Notes under the pieces: model-generated
What the model saw: only the letters and a program-made list of their open reading frames with translations
The model's database searches: none
Told to the model about the DNA's origin: nothing
In this document: in pieces, positions 48,441-60,798 of the stretch
Layout: every line of letters begins with the position of its first letter
Numbering within the stretch: the first letter of the stretch is position 1
Translations under genes and position numbers: made by a program
Source: Deinandra increscens subsp. villosa
Lineage: Eukaryota; Streptophyta; Magnoliopsida; Asterales; Asteraceae
Direction of reading: 5' to 3'
DNA length: 64,000 nucleotides
NCBI GenBank assembly: GCA_039602395.1
Contig: JBCNJP010000027.1
Coordinates: 31,540,551 to 31,604,550, forward strand

Positions 48441-48800
48441 ACTCAAATTATCGCACTTCAAGTTCTTTTCTTCGCGCAAAAAGTAGTCTGTTCGACCTCA
48501 ATCTACTCGTACCAACTTAAACCCTAACAAAATTCCCCACAGGCACAACAGAAACAAACCCCACGGAATAAGGAGTAAGAAAAGGTTCAATTTCACAGGG
48601 TAAACTTCAGGAAGCTTTAAAACCCCTAGAAATTTTGCACGATCTTACATAAAAGAAAGAAAACAGTTGATTTTTTACAGAAAGGGGCTAGAAAACTAGT
48701 TGATTCATAGCTATTGAGAGTGAAAGAGAGGGAAATTAGGGTTTGTTTCTGTGAACATTTTAAGAGAGGGAGAATTAGGGGGTTCTGTGGGCAACAAGTG
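48441..48800 (-). promoter_or_regulatory. 5' leader and TATA box of the PDS5-like gene
   Basis: A TATAAATAG motif on the minus strand at 48835-48827 lies about 390 bp upstream of the start codon, so a transcript start near 48795 is expected. The leader is pyrimidine-rich with CTCTC stretches, as common in plant genes. Confidence 0.55.
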
Positions 48801-48839
48801 TGCATACTCTGTGCTCTTCACAAGGGCTATTTATATGGG

Positions 48840-51800
48840 AAATAGAATAAGGCCCTTTTTTGCAATTTTGCAAAAAGTTTCGATTTTTTAAGGTATTTTC
48901 TTTTTTTTTTTATTTATATTTGTAAATCATATTATAGTAATCTAATAGTAATATGATACGGTATGATACACAAAATAGTTGTACTACTATAACGTTACGT
49001 AAAAAATGGAAAAAAAATACATAACGATCAATACGATTAAAGTATTCAGCCGAGAACCTTAAAGTTATATTACACAATTGTACATTTTAATGTGTGTTTT
49101 GATAGAAACCAAAAGAAATTGTGCTTATCATCAAACATAGAACCTAAATATTATGTTACGTGACTATATCTAATAGACCACTAGTAACGATCAAAGGATT
49201 AAAGAGTTGAGCGTATAACTATAAAGTTATGTTACACGATTACAACCATCAAGTTACATTTTCATAAAAAATATTTAAAAGTTTAAAAACGAAAAAAATT
49301 ATAGTCACGTGAAAATCAGTCACAATGACACATGGACCACTAACATCCAAGTACTATTCCTACAATTTTATAATTGTTATAGTCTATAATGTATTAAAAT
49401 ACATTTAAGCATGACAAACTTGTCTTTCTACATAAATTTTTAGAGTTTAATGGGTTAAATCGTCTTTATCAATTATTTTATAAAATAAAAAAAATTACAA
49501 AGATATTTATTACGAAATCATTTTATAGATTTAATTATGTAACAATGCTTAACTAAATTCTAAAAAATTGTTTATATTTTATATGAATATAAACTTATAT
49601 TAACCCTTTAAATTTATATGATACTTTATTAATTAATTATTCAAACATTTTATCAGTGTGTTACTCTGTTGTGTTTTCCCTTGCATCACCTGAACACCCA
49701 TCTGGCATATAAAATTTTGAATGAACAATGAATAAAAAATCAATATACTTAATCTTTAATAAAAGAAAACAATAATGCAATCTCCTGGCTTGTAAAAACA
49801 GATGAAACAATCATTAAAATTATTTTTGTATATTAAATACTTAAACTTGTCTAAAATTCACTTACTTTTGAATTTTTCTTAAATGGTAATTTTGTAACTC
49901 TTTAAGTGATCAAAATGAGATGATATTGATTTTTTTTGTTTCCATAAAACATACTGAATATCATTTTATCAACATTGTGACCAATTAAAATGTTAATAAG
50001 TAATTATTCTTTAAAAAGTTTATAAAAACAGTCATTTTAAACAAGTTTACTTTAATATACAAAATCACTTCAGTAATATATATTCATGTATTTTTAAAAA
50101 GTTTACTGATTCTAGTGTTAGGGACTTTTTTCGTAAATAATATAAACATGTTAGTTTTTCATGATACTAAAAGATTGTGTATTTGTTACAAATGAATAAA
50201 TATTTATTGACAAAATGTTGTTTCTAAAAGTAAAAGAATAATAAATAGATTTTTATATTAAATTAAATTGAGAAAATTAAACTGCCAAAGGGGGTATTTA
50301 TTGCTATTTTGGGAATCCGGTGTGAACACCCAGGTACGGTTTGGATTTTGAGTAAATTCAAATTGTCCGCCAAATGTCTCACCATTTAATATTAGTTATT
50401 TGACACTTTATCCCCCTTTGTTTTCACCTAATTACTTAAAACACATTCTTAAAAATTATTTTAACAACGATACTTGTTTGTTTTATCACAAAACTCAAGT
50501 GTGATATAAATATCTAACATGTAAGTTATCACCCGATCAAGCTCCAAATTACTCTACATCAAGCACAAAATAAAACATAGTCATTACAAAATAGCATCAG
50601 AGATATAATCGATATTTATGACGACTTTTATCAGAATCATAGTATATTGAAATATGACGACTAATAGCATCACGATCATTATAACCACATAAAAGTCGAT
50701 AATTGTTGATAATAAGATACACGTGACATGATTAATTTGTTTTTTAAAATAGATTTCAAATGAATTTATTGATTTTATATTTGGTTTAATCAGTATAGCG
50801 GTTAAGACATATCTACATAGAAGGAATTAATTTATTTTAATTTAATTTCTTGTCTGTTTCCTTTATATGAAACCCCAATTTCATAGCATGGTGTTGACTT
50901 CACATGATGACGTAAACCCTAATACCAGCACGACTGTAGCATCCTGATATTCTTAAAACATGGGGTCTGATGGTTGAGGTGTGTTAATAAGGGTAGAGAC
51001 TAATAAGTAAAGTTTAGTTGAGGTATGTCTTGATGTATTGCAAGTTGAATATATCTATTCTATTATTGATTGAATCTTGAACACTAAATATACTAATACA
51101 TATGTTAAAACATAATAGGAGCATGCATATTGTGATCATGTCTAGTATTGATCAAAAGGTTGATGTGTTTATTGTTATTATTATGTAAGTTATATATATC
51201 ATGTTTTGACAATATATAAGAGTTGTTATAGTTGTGTGTGTAGTTATAACAACACATGCAAACGATCAAATCAGGACACAAGTATTGTTAATAGTTGAAT
51301 TAATGATGATCGAGCACAAGTGTGCATATATGATGCAAGTAAGTTATTCATATCACATAGATCTATCGTAATCTGAAATTATTTTTATCGTGACACTATA
51401 ATATACTAAGATTGGTCTAAGAACATGACGCGAGTGCATGCATTATGATTATATCAGTAAGTTATCCATATTACATATCGACAATGATCTTTGTAAGTTT
51501 TCATGTTTCATTTGTTCTACATATATGTGAACGTTCTCTTCATTTTTTACTACCTTTAACATTTTTAGAACAACTTTGATTTTACTAAAATGGAGAATAT
51601 CATGGCGTATTCTACGATGGCAAAGGGTAATACATCAACTCCAGTAGTACAACTATTGATGACTTAGCATACAAGTGTATATATCGTGTGTTGTAGATGT
51701 GTTGTTCTATTACAAGGTAGATCTATCGCTCATCTAATATTTCCCATAAAATTATACTACGATGGATCTTGGAAAATTGTAAGTGTGCATATTTTATAGA

Positions 51801-52058
51801 TTCTTAGTGTTAATCAAGACGTTGATGTATTTACTGGCATCATAGTTAAGTAAGTTATCCATACCAAATGTCCAAAAATATGGGAGAGTATTAATTGATC
51901 TCTAGTTACTTGACAAATATAGAAGTATTTATCGATACCATGATAAGTAAGTTATCCATACCACGTGACAATACACGTGAGGTGTTATTAATGAATCACT
52001 AGTTACTCAGTCAAATAAAAAGCACGTGAATCATTTGTCATGTAAAAGGTATTCCAAA
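48840..52058. other. 3.2 kb AT-rich intergenic region, no gene seen
   Basis: No supported gene. The part around 50780-51640 shows weak similarity to 55900-56220 (for example ttctacatat...gttctcttca and aaaatggagaatatcatg-like phrases), suggesting remnants of one repeat family. Confidence 0.5.
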
Positions 52059-52360
52059 TATAAAAAAGAGTTAATTACGGTTTGCGTCCTTGTGGTTTGC
52101 AAACTTTTTTGCATTGAGTCCAAAGGTTTAAAAATTTTTGTCTCGAAGTCTAAGGTTTGTATTTCTTTGTTATTTGAGTCATTCTGACTAACAAAGTTAT
52201 TTTTTTTGTTAAATGAAAGGGCATATGAGTCATTTTACACATAAGGACCTAGTTATGTAAATTAACAAAATATAATGACTGTTTTTGTAATTTCGATAAT
52301 TTTTTTTTTAAAATAAAACACATAAGGACCAGAATAGGCGAGAAGAACAAAAAATGAGAT

Positions 52361-52960
52361 TTGAGCGATAGGGTTCCTCAATCGGGTTTGAGAGATAGGG
52401 TCTCCACCGCAACTTTGGGTTTTCGATTGGGGGGTTTTCGATCATCGTCTCCACCACAGCAACCCCCTCCAAACCAAACCCAACAACTTGTCTCCATCGC
52501 AGCTTTGATTTTCTTTTATAAAAATCTCAGTTCTTTCTCGAACCACCGCAACTTTGGGTTTTCGATCGTCGTCTCTACCGCATCAACCCCCTCCAAACCA
52601 ACCCCAACAACCCCTGTCTCCACCGCAGCTTTAGGTTTGCGTCGCCACCGCAGCTTTGGGTTTCCATCGCCGTCAAATCAACACCTCCACCAGTCCCGCC
52701 CTAGCTTCCGGTGGTGTTGGTGAACCAATATGGTGGTGGTGTTAACCAATTCCGGTGGTGTTGTTGAACAATTCCGGTAACGAGGAGGATGTTGGGATGC
52801 GGTGGTGGACTACAGGAACCCAGCAATGGGGGTGGTGGTGGGCTACGATGGGGTGTGGTGGTGGACTACATCAGTGACGATGGTGAACCCAGCGACGGTG
52901 CTAGAACCGAAATGGTCAAGATTTTTTATATATTTAATGTAAAAATTACAGAAATAGTCC
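52361..52960 (+). other. GC-rich MULE cargo, repeated phrases, no clear gene
   Basis: An open frame of 120 codons (52361-52723) translates to Ser/Pro/Thr-rich low-complexity sequence arising from imperfect repeats such as accgcaactttgggttttcg. A second short frame follows. There is no recognisable domain; it could be a captured exon or simply a tandem-repeat-derived frame. Confidence 0.4.
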
Positions 52961-52968
52961 TTATATAT

Positions 52969-54774
52969 TGATGTGTTGCAAAACACATGGGTTTTCCTTT
53001 ACGTTTTTGTGTCGTTTCGTGAGTATTTTTAGTCATTTTACTTAAGTTTTTTAGTTGTTTATGAGTAATAATGTCTTAATGTGTGTTTTGTGATAATTTT
53101 GTAGTTTTAGTTCAGTTCCCGAGGAAAATGAGCATCGGAAAGAAGTTGAAGTTAAAAGAGAAGAAACTACTGAAAAAGAGTACTAGGCGTATCGCCTAGT
53201 GGTTCTGAGGTTCCAGGCGATACGCGCGTGAAGAGAAAGTCAAAGCAGTGCTCCAAGCTTTCACCTGCCTATTTTGTCGCCATGTGCCTCTAGGCGTATC
53301 GCCTGCTGGCCCCCATCACCTCCAAGCGATGCGCTTGGAGGGGAAAAATCCGAAAACCCTAAAATTTTACTTATAAATATAAGTTAGAGGGTTTCATTCG
53401 AGATAACTTGCTTCTTGCCGAATACCAGAGCTGTGGGAGACGAATTTGGAGTCAGAGAAGGAGTGAGGATCGATCAAGAGCATTGGGGTGAAGCATTCGA
53501 CACCGATTTCGGTTTCTGGGTTCTCTAACTTCCATTGTTTTCTTGTTTTTCTTCTTAGCTAGACTATGTTTTCCAGTAGAGATTATGATTTTATTAATAT
53601 TCTGGACATATCTATGATTCTTGGCTAAGAAGTTTGTACCATCTAGACCAATGGACAATTAGTTAATGTTTTTCAACTTTCGTGATTATGCCAATTGTTT
53701 GGTTGCTTGATTTTCTATTGATATCCCTTTACCTGCTGTGAATGTTGCATATGCGTAACTAAATTAGGGTTTTGATTTTCAATTGATATTTTTTTTGCCT
53801 TCTAATGTCTTTCAGGTTGGGTAATGCATCAAAGGTGTTAGCTTTAGGGTTTTCATCTAAGGAATAGTTTAGAAGAGGTCCCGAACTAGAATATTGATTG
53901 GTAATTATTATCTTGGTTGTTTTATTCTGCCTTGTCTAGAACTTAAAAGGGGATAGACTTGTCAATTGGTCGGGTTGGTTAATTGTCTAGGTCAATATTG
54001 CCTGAGAAGGAAATCCCTTAGATTAGTTGGTCAATTTGCTAGTTGTGTCATTCATAGTGGTTAAAGGTAGCTCCAATTGCTTTAAGGTGCCTTAGATTAG
54101 GTTCAAGGGTGGTCAGGGTAATTGAATTGGAAAATACTTAAAAGGTGAACCAATTGATCGAGGGGTAGAATTATCAGTTAGGAGGAACTTAAAATGTGAA
54201 CTAACTAATCAGTGCACGTTTTCCAACCTTTAGGATTCTTATCAGTTACGTCTGGAGAGTGTTTCGGGGGATCATAGGTTTTTTATAGGTTGTATTATTA
54301 AATACTAATCCAATCGAAATTGTCATAGTTAAGGGTAGTCGTTAGCGTTAACTAGGAATCTAGGTCTAGGTGGTATTTCTCGTCATCTTTGGGTTTCGTC
54401 TCTAGGTTTTGAGTTTATTAGGTAAGTTTCCATTTTTAGTAATTTATAATTTTAACAATTTTAATTTTTGGTAAGTTCTAGTTTCTAGTTAATTTTAATT
54501 CATTTTAGTTAATTTAATTAGTTAATTAATTTTCCAAATCAAAAACCAAATTTTATCAATTAATCAGTTATTTATTTTTCTTAGTTAATTTGTCCATCAT
54601 TAGTGTCTCTAGGGTTCGACCTCGGTTTACTATAAGCTATTCTACATCCGATAGGTTCGCTTGCCTGTTGAAGCGGTCTAATTTTAGGTTAATTGAGTTT
54701 AATTTAGTGTGTCTAGGTCTAGGATAATTTTATTTATTTTTATAAGATCGATTTTTGCACATCATATATATAAG
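52969..54774. mobile_element. Solo LTR of 1.8 kb inside the Mutator-like element
   Basis: Ends are TGATGTGTTGCAAAAC and TTTTTGCACATCA (inverted TGATGTG / CACATCA), flanked by tatat (52964-52968 and 54775-54779). Contains a repeated aggcgtatcgcct phrase (53187 and about 53292). No internal coding. A gypsy-type LTR is possible. Confidence 0.85.
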
Positions 54775-55088
54775 TTGTAAAAAGACCCCCTGCATTTTTA
54801 TAACCTTATTAATTTACATAACAGGTTCCTAATGTGTAAAATTACTATAATACCCTTTGAGTTAACAGAAAATTTTTAACTCTCTTAGGCCCAGTGACTC
54901 TAATAGCAAAAAAATACAAACCTCAGACTTCGAGACGAAAATTTATAAACGTTTGGACTCAATCCAAAAAAGTTTGCAAACCATAGGGACATAAACCGTA
55001 ATTAACTCTATAAAAAAATGCATACATTGATATCCTATTTAACAATTCAATATTTTAAACATTATTTTTTCAGGTCATGCACTCGTAA

Positions 55089-55664
55089 GGGTGTTTGTAA
55101 TACCTCAAGATTGGGTGGGGTATACCGAGCTCGGGAAGCTCGGGAACACCGCGCCGGTCTGCTCGGGGACGATGCTCGGGAGAACCCCACGGGGTCTGGC
55201 CACCGAGCTCAATTTGCACGGGGAAGGAGGGTCTTTTGACCGTTGAGGGTGGGCCCCACACCCCTCAACGGCTATTTTGCCTTTTTAATTTTTTTTTAAT
55301 TTTAATTAATTTCTCCACTATAAAACCCCACATTCTCTCAACTTTTTCTCACAACCTTCTCCCACATTTCTCCCATATTTTTCAACCATTTCATAGAAAA
55401 TGTCTTTTTCTTCCGACGATATTTCCTCCTGTGAAGATGCGGTTTTTTTCCATGAATTGTAATCTTATTTTATTTATTTAAATGAAGTTTTTATTTTATT
55501 TTAGTTATTATTTAATTTCTAGAATAAAAAAATAAAAAAGAGGTTTGGGGTCATGAGATCATGAGATGGGTATTACCATCAAAAGTGTGGGAGTAAAGAA
55601 AGATGAGATGACACCTAAAAATGCTTGGGATCATGGGGTCATGGGGTGGGTATTACAAACACCC
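55089..55664. mobile_element. PIF/Harbinger-type MITE
   Basis: Terminal inverted repeats GGGTGTTTGTAATACC and GGGTATTACAAACACCC with a 3-bp taa duplication (55086-55088 and 55665-55667), as for PIF/Harbinger. The interior has a TATAAAA at 55319-55325 and a 20-codon frame at 55400-55462, probably the residue of the N-terminus of an element gene after internal deletion. Confidence 0.88.
55400..55462 (+). CDS. Micro-ORF in Harbinger MITE (20 residues)
   Basis: ATG at 55400, stop at 55460-55462, coding MSFSSDDISSCED and a short hydrophobic end. A TATA motif lies 75 bp upstream. The acidic serine-rich start may be the leftover N-terminus of an element-encoded protein. Whether it is translated is unknown. 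Confidence 0.3.
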   Translation: MSFSSDDISSCEDAVFFHEL

Positions 55665-55667
55665 TAA

Positions 55668-56223
55668 TAACGAAGCAGGTAGGCTCAACCATTAAACATT
55701 TAGGTGAGAATAACTAGTATGATAATGAGTAATTACTTGGATATCATTTCTACTTTATAAGATAGTAATCTATGAGTTAAAACTTGTTCTACTTATAATA
55801 AACAAAAGATTAAAATACTTGAGAATTGTTCTAAGAAGACTTGATGTCTTATGTTTTGATTACTATGATAGTGACACGTCAACCTATCCAGGTTGATGTG
55901 TTACAGTTATGATATCAGAGCAAAAGCTCTTCATTATTAAAAACTTAAACCTCAATAATTAATCTTGTGAGGTAATGGATAGATGTTGGGTTAGGATTTC
56001 ATATTCCGATCAAACTTCATGCTCATCATTTTGTGATCTTCATTTACTGTTTTCTAACATTGACTTATAAACGTTTTATAAGTTTTCATGTTTTAATTCA
56101 ATTCCATTGGTCTAGTGGTTAAGACGGTTCTACATATGTGGAAGTTCTCTTCAATTTGTTAGTTCCTTTTACTTTTTTAGAGCAACTCTTATTTCATTAA
56201 AATAGAGATGATCATGTCATAGC
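55668..56223. other. Spacer with possible retroelement primer-binding site
   Basis: The phrase gttgatgtgttaca followed by gttatgatatcagagc (around 55893-55921) resembles an LTR end followed by a Met-tRNA primer-binding site (tggtatcagagc). No further retroelement sequence supports it. Confidence 0.35.
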
Positions 56224-56228
56224 ATATC

Positions 56229-56526
56229 TAATAGTGATCCGTAAGTGGGTAAAACTCTAAAAGTTAGAGATCTAAGAAGAGACGTGAACTTTGCAAATTT
56301 TCTTTCTATTTCTCCATTCCAAATGCAAGGACAATATATAGATTTAAAGAATGCAGTTACTCTACGAACATGGGAAACATGGAGCTAGCTAAATGCAATC
56401 CTACTCGAAATATTAAATGGAAACTACGTGAGAAATGCAAATGTGTCATGACGGAAAATTAACTAAATGCAAGACTAAGTCAATAACTATAATGGAAACG
56501 TGCTCCAAAGTCAGTGGCATGTATCA
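56229..56526 (-). repeat. 3' LTR of the TR-GAG element
   Basis: About 298 bp, a direct repeat of 57648-57946 with scattered substitutions. It ends at the left atatc duplication. Confidence 0.9.
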
Positions 56527-56829
56527 ATTCTCCGCTCCTCAAAAACGGGCTTGTCCTCAAGACGGAGCTAAGGTGGAGAATTTTCGGCTTGCATGAGTAG
56601 AATTTTAGGGGGTTGACAACGGTGACCGGGTTGATAGCGTTCGTCACAGTTGAGACACATGCGCGTTGCCCTTTGTGTCTGCACTTCGGTGGGAGTTGAT
56701 TTTTTTATCGGTAAGGATTGTGGCAACGATGGAAGGGATGCCAATAGGGGTTGGTTCGGGAGTGGGTTCGGTGATGCTTTGATGACCCCGGTATTGATTT
56801 TGTCTTCGATTAATGAAGCAAGACCGTAA

Positions 56830-57625
56830 GCTTATGGAAGGAGGTGGGATGATGAATGGCTATTTCCGTTTGGATGTCGTGTTTAAGACCGGAAATGAAG
56901 CAATTGGTAAAAGCTTGTTGAGACAACCCGTTAACACGATTGCTAAGCTTCTCAAACCCGATTTAATAAGCTTTGATGGTGGATGATTGGTCGAATTTAA
57001 ACAAGGTAGCTTCATGGTTTTCATATGTTGAAGGTCCAAATCGGAGTTCGAGGGAACGCTTGAACGTGTCCCATACTCCCATGTACCTAACAACTCATTT
57101 TTGTGGAGATGCTTATACCAACTCAACGCATCTCCGGTGAAGTAAAAAATGGCGAGGGTCAACCGTTGATCAATAGCAATATTGTAGTAAGTGAAGTAGT
57201 TTTCCGCTTGAAAATTCCAATCTAGTGGGTTCGAACCATCAAAGAGGGGAAGTGAGATTTTGGATGTACGTGGAGTATGAGAGTTTCGTTCAACAGGGGG
57301 TGTGATGGGGGTAGTCACAATATATAGGTGGGGTTTGGGCAGAAGATGGAGTTGATCGAGGAATTCTTTTGGTTTAGTAGTTTTGGGTGATAGCGGTAAG
57401 GTTGGTGGTCATAACATTCGTCACGGCGGATTGTGAATCCATTTTGGAGACGAGGCTAGCGGTCAATTCCGGTTGTGTGTTGATCTTGGTGTTGAGGCCT
57501 TCGGTGAGTTTGATGAGGGCGGCCAATTGGGGGGAATTGTTGGTAGCGGTGATGAGTTGCTCGATCTTTTCGGTAAGGAATTGCATAGGGTCGTCGGTAG
57601 AAGTGGAATCCTTACGGGGAGGCAT
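56830..57625 (-). pseudogene. Ty3/gypsy-like gag, frameshifted
   Basis: The start ATG at 57625 (MPPRKDSTSTDD) follows the primer-binding site, then a Gln/Leu-rich segment to a stop at 57374. In another frame (57318 on) lies SLPLFDGSNPLDWNFQAENYF and FTGDALSWYKHL, the Ty3/gypsy gag signature. Near 56890-56840 a third frame gives FISGLKHDIQTEI, also typical. At least two frameshifts are needed to join these, so the copy is inactive. Confidence 0.85.
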
Positions 57626-57647
57626 GATCGTGAATGAAAGCACCAAA

Positions 57648-57946
57648 TAATAGTGACCCGTAAGTGGGTAAAACTCTAAGAAATAGAGATCGAAGAAGAG
57701 ACGTGAACTTTGCAAATTTTCTTTCTATTTCTCCATTCCAAATGCAAGTACAATATATAGATTTAAAGCATGTAGTTACTCTACGAACTTGGGAAATATG
57801 GAGCTAGCTAAATGCAATCACTACTTAAAATATTAAATGGAAACTATGTGAGAAATGCAAACGTGTCATGAAGAAAAATTAACCAAATGCAAGACTAAGT
57901 CAATAACTATAATGGAAACGTGCTCCAAAGTCAATGGCCTGTATCA
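57648..57946 (-). repeat. 5' LTR of the TR-GAG element
   Basis: A 299-bp repeat matching 56229-56526. It ends at the right atatc duplication, with the primer-binding-like site just inside at about 57647. Confidence 0.9.
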
Positions 57947-57951
57947 ATATC

Positions 57952-58456
57952 CTACCACTATAAGTCTATAAGCAATCTAAACAAAGCAAAACAATAAAAC
58001 CTCTATGGCGTTAACCAGAAAATAGCGACCGATTATATATCTTCCTGTTGATTTTTGTGCCCATCCAAAGAAACAGCCAAGAGGTTGCGCCTCTTGCTTC
58101 CAGTCGTGAGACTTCCTCTCGAACGTGAACCCCTCAAAACGTATGAATTATGCATCCTTAATTGTGCAGTCTCCTTGCTTTTATAATATGCTCATTTTGG
58201 ATAAAAAGTCAGCCCAACCGAAACCCATATTATTTGGTGGACTTTGACCTAAACAAATAAAAATCACAGTTGACACAAAAAGCCAATTCACACCCTTCAT
58301 TTTTTTTCAACTTGCTTTTAGTTCTTCTGCATAGATTAAAACAAACAAATTAAAGAATTAATAAGTTTAATCGTTTAATCCATGTGCAAATAGTTAACAA
58401 AATCATATGTACATCCAAGAGTTCTCAATTTCAGGTTAATGACATATTTTAAACTT
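57952..58456. other. Spacer, nothing recognised
   Basis: Unassigned sequence between the TR-GAG element and the hAT MITE. Confidence 0.5.
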
Positions 58457-58464
58457 ATTATCTT

Positions 58465-58782
58465 CAAGGGTGTCTTTGAGGGTGTGCAGGGAAGGGAAGG
58501 TGATCGCACAGGGCATATGTGTAAGTGGGGGCATAAGAAAAAAATTTCTTCTTTATGTATATCATATGTCATTTAACATTTATTTTTTATTTTTAAAGTT
58601 GAAACTCATATTTAAAGTACCTAAATGAGCAATTATGTAAAAAAATTCCACCAAGTCCAATAAATGATAAAGTGATATGCACATTTTTATAACAATTACC
58701 GTCGATCTATAAGTTTTTTTTATATATAAGGGCATATTTTTTAAACTCGTCCCAGGCACCCAAAATATCGGAGACGCCCCTG
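58465..58782. mobile_element. hAT-type MITE
   Basis: Ends CAAGGGTGTCT and (inverted) CAGGGGCGTCT, with a perfect 8-bp duplication attatctt (58457-58464 and 58783-58790). CAGGGGCG-like ends plus an 8-bp duplication identify hAT. 318 bp long, no coding. Confidence 0.88.
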
Positions 58783-58889
58783 ATTATCTTCAAAACATAA
58801 TAAATAACAGTAAAAATATAAAGTACTATAATTAATAAACACAACGTGCATTTTCAACAAAATTAATATGAAATAGAGTAAATCTAAAA

Positions 58890-59300
58890 TGCACGGATCA
58901 GTTAGGCGCATGTGTGACTTAGATTTGAAGACTTCAGCCGATTTTTATACTTTGAAGGTATTGGGTGATTCTTAGCTAGAAGAAGCAGTTGATTTTTTTT
59001 TTCAGGAAGTTAGATGAACCGGGATATGAGGTTAAGTTCAAGAATGGGTAGTTGTAGGTGGTTAAGGGAAATCTAGTCATGGCTCGAGAAAAGAGGGTTC
59101 GTTATATATGATCAGTATACCGTTTAAGGGAGTGGTCGTCCCAATCTATAAGAAAACAAAGTCCAGTTCAGAGAGTCTGTGTGCAAAAGAAAGGTTATTT
59201 TGCAAATGATAAACGAAGAGGCACGAGTAAGATTTAGGTTAAATGTTCTAGGAAAGGTTCAGGAAACCAGTCAGGGGTTTTCATGACAGCGAGATCACTT
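58890..59300 (+). pseudogene. Decayed copia protease/pre-integrase fragment
   Basis: Plus-strand reading around 59000-59130 gives RKLDEPGYEVKFKNG and VVKGNLVMAREKRV, close to the copia region before the GAG-pre-integrase domain. It contains in-frame stops, and no LTRs were found nearby. Confidence 0.5.
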
Positions 59301-60798
59301 ACAGTCAGCCAATCAAAGCTTCTCAGAGTTACTAGACAGTGGTTTATGAAAAGTAGTATTTCATGACATGTCGTTGGGTTCATGAAAAAATTTGATTAAG
59401 TTAGGTGACTAGGATAAGTCAGATATTACTAACTATATAAAGTAAAATTAAAATAAAACTTTGACTGGTTTGTGAAATAAAATGTAAACTAAATTGAAAA
59501 ACCTAGATTGCAAATAATAATTGAAAATATGATCACAGATAGGGTTCAAGTTTAGAAGCTAAATAAAACCTAAAATTAATTTACATAGTCACATTTAATT
59601 TATTCAACTACCGAGAACCAAATAGGGTTCAAGTTTAGAAGCTAAATATAACCTATAAGTGAAAATATGATAATAGCAAACACTTAAATTTGGCCGCATT
59701 GACAGGGAGAGATTATCCAACTACGGAGAACCCGAGTTGGGAAAATATTAAATTTATTCCCTCCTAATCACAATGAAACAAAGTTAGGTTATAAAAAATA
59801 TACTATGACATTTTTTTGAAACTTGAAACAAATACATAAAACATTCGTAGAGAGATGAGATATGTCCAAAATAAAAACCCGATTGAAATTAAATATACTT
59901 ACTAACTAAACCTTACATTAGGTATAATCACAAGATATTTAGCTAATCTATCTATACTATATAATAAACAAAAAGTTTGGTCATACTTTAGTTAGTAAAA
60001 AAAGGCACTTGTTATCACCATAAAATTTTGGATTAAGTCAAAATTTTAATAAATAATTATTCAAATACCAAATTTCCATATTAGGGTTTATTTAGTTAAA
60101 CTTTTAATTTATTCAAATATAAAATTTTATATTAAAGTTAGTAATTATCCAAATAATAAATTTTAATATTAAGGTTAATATTTTAGTCAAGATATTTTAA
60201 TACTAATAATGTTAATATTATATCCAAGATAATGTTTTTGTTGCATATATATTATATTTTATTTAAATAATATATTTTTATTGCATATATTTTAATACTT
60301 TAATATAATACGTATAATACCTTATTCATAATAATATTTTAATTAAATATTATGCATGTAATATAAAATATTATATTCTATTTTTTATATTATTTTACTT
60401 TAGTTGAGTTTAAATTCAAATTTACCAAGTATTTCATTTCAATATAATAAACAAAATCCTTATTTTCCGTGAGTAGATTTCTTTTTTTTTTAACTGCAAA
60501 CATCCGGTTACTCGGGGGTCTCATCATGGTAAACGATGTTACCCACGACATGTTACGGCCGTAGTTCGTACAAGTAACAAACACCCTCTGTGTTTTCATC
60601 CCAGATGAAACCCAACGCTTAATTGTCCACTGTTGTAAAACCTCTGACTCAACTATAATTATTGAGTAACTTTTATATAGTTATAAAAATACATAATTGT
60701 CACAGATTATGATTGTATTTTTTTTTTTATAAAAGTCAGCCGTGTAATACTTGGAATAAAAAAACTAGTCATAATAATAAACAGTAAAAATACTATTA
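59300..60798. other. AT-rich spacer, possible Helitron 5' end at 59947
   Basis: At 59947 the sequence tctatctatactatataata (preceded by A) resembles plant Helitron 5' termini. I could not find a hairpin plus CTRR 3' end downstream, so the element is unproven. No gene was seen in the rest. Confidence 0.35.

Larger units (their letters stand above)
52068..55008. mobile_element. Mutator-like non-autonomous element with about 230-bp TIRs
   Basis: The inverted ends start GAGTTAATTACGGTTT and are flanked by a perfect 9-bp duplication tataaaaaa (52059-52067 and 55009-55017). TIR similarity extends about 230 bp inwards on both sides. The interior is a GC-richer stretch (52350-52960) with repeated ccaccgcaactttgggtttt phrases, followed by a nested solo LTR (52969-54774). 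No transposase was found. The GC-rich part resembles captured plant gene sequence (Pack-MULE style), but no known domain was seen. Confidence 0.9.
56229..57946 (-). mobile_element. Gag-only LTR element (TR-GAG type)
   Basis: Direct LTRs of about 298 bp (56229-56526 and 57648-57946) are bounded by a perfect duplication atatc (56224-56228 and 57947-57951). On minus, the LTR begins TGATACA and ends CACTATTA. A primer-binding-like tttggtgctttcatt follows the 5' LTR, and a purine-rich gaggagcggagaa precedes the 3' LTR. The 1.1 kb interior holds only gag-related coding and no protease, RT or integrase, so it would depend on a partner element. Confidence 0.9.

Noticed and set aside
59947..60620. Complete Helitron starting at 59947
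   Set aside because: The 5' motif fits, but no hairpin plus CTRR terminus was found downstream, so only a possible 5' end is noted.
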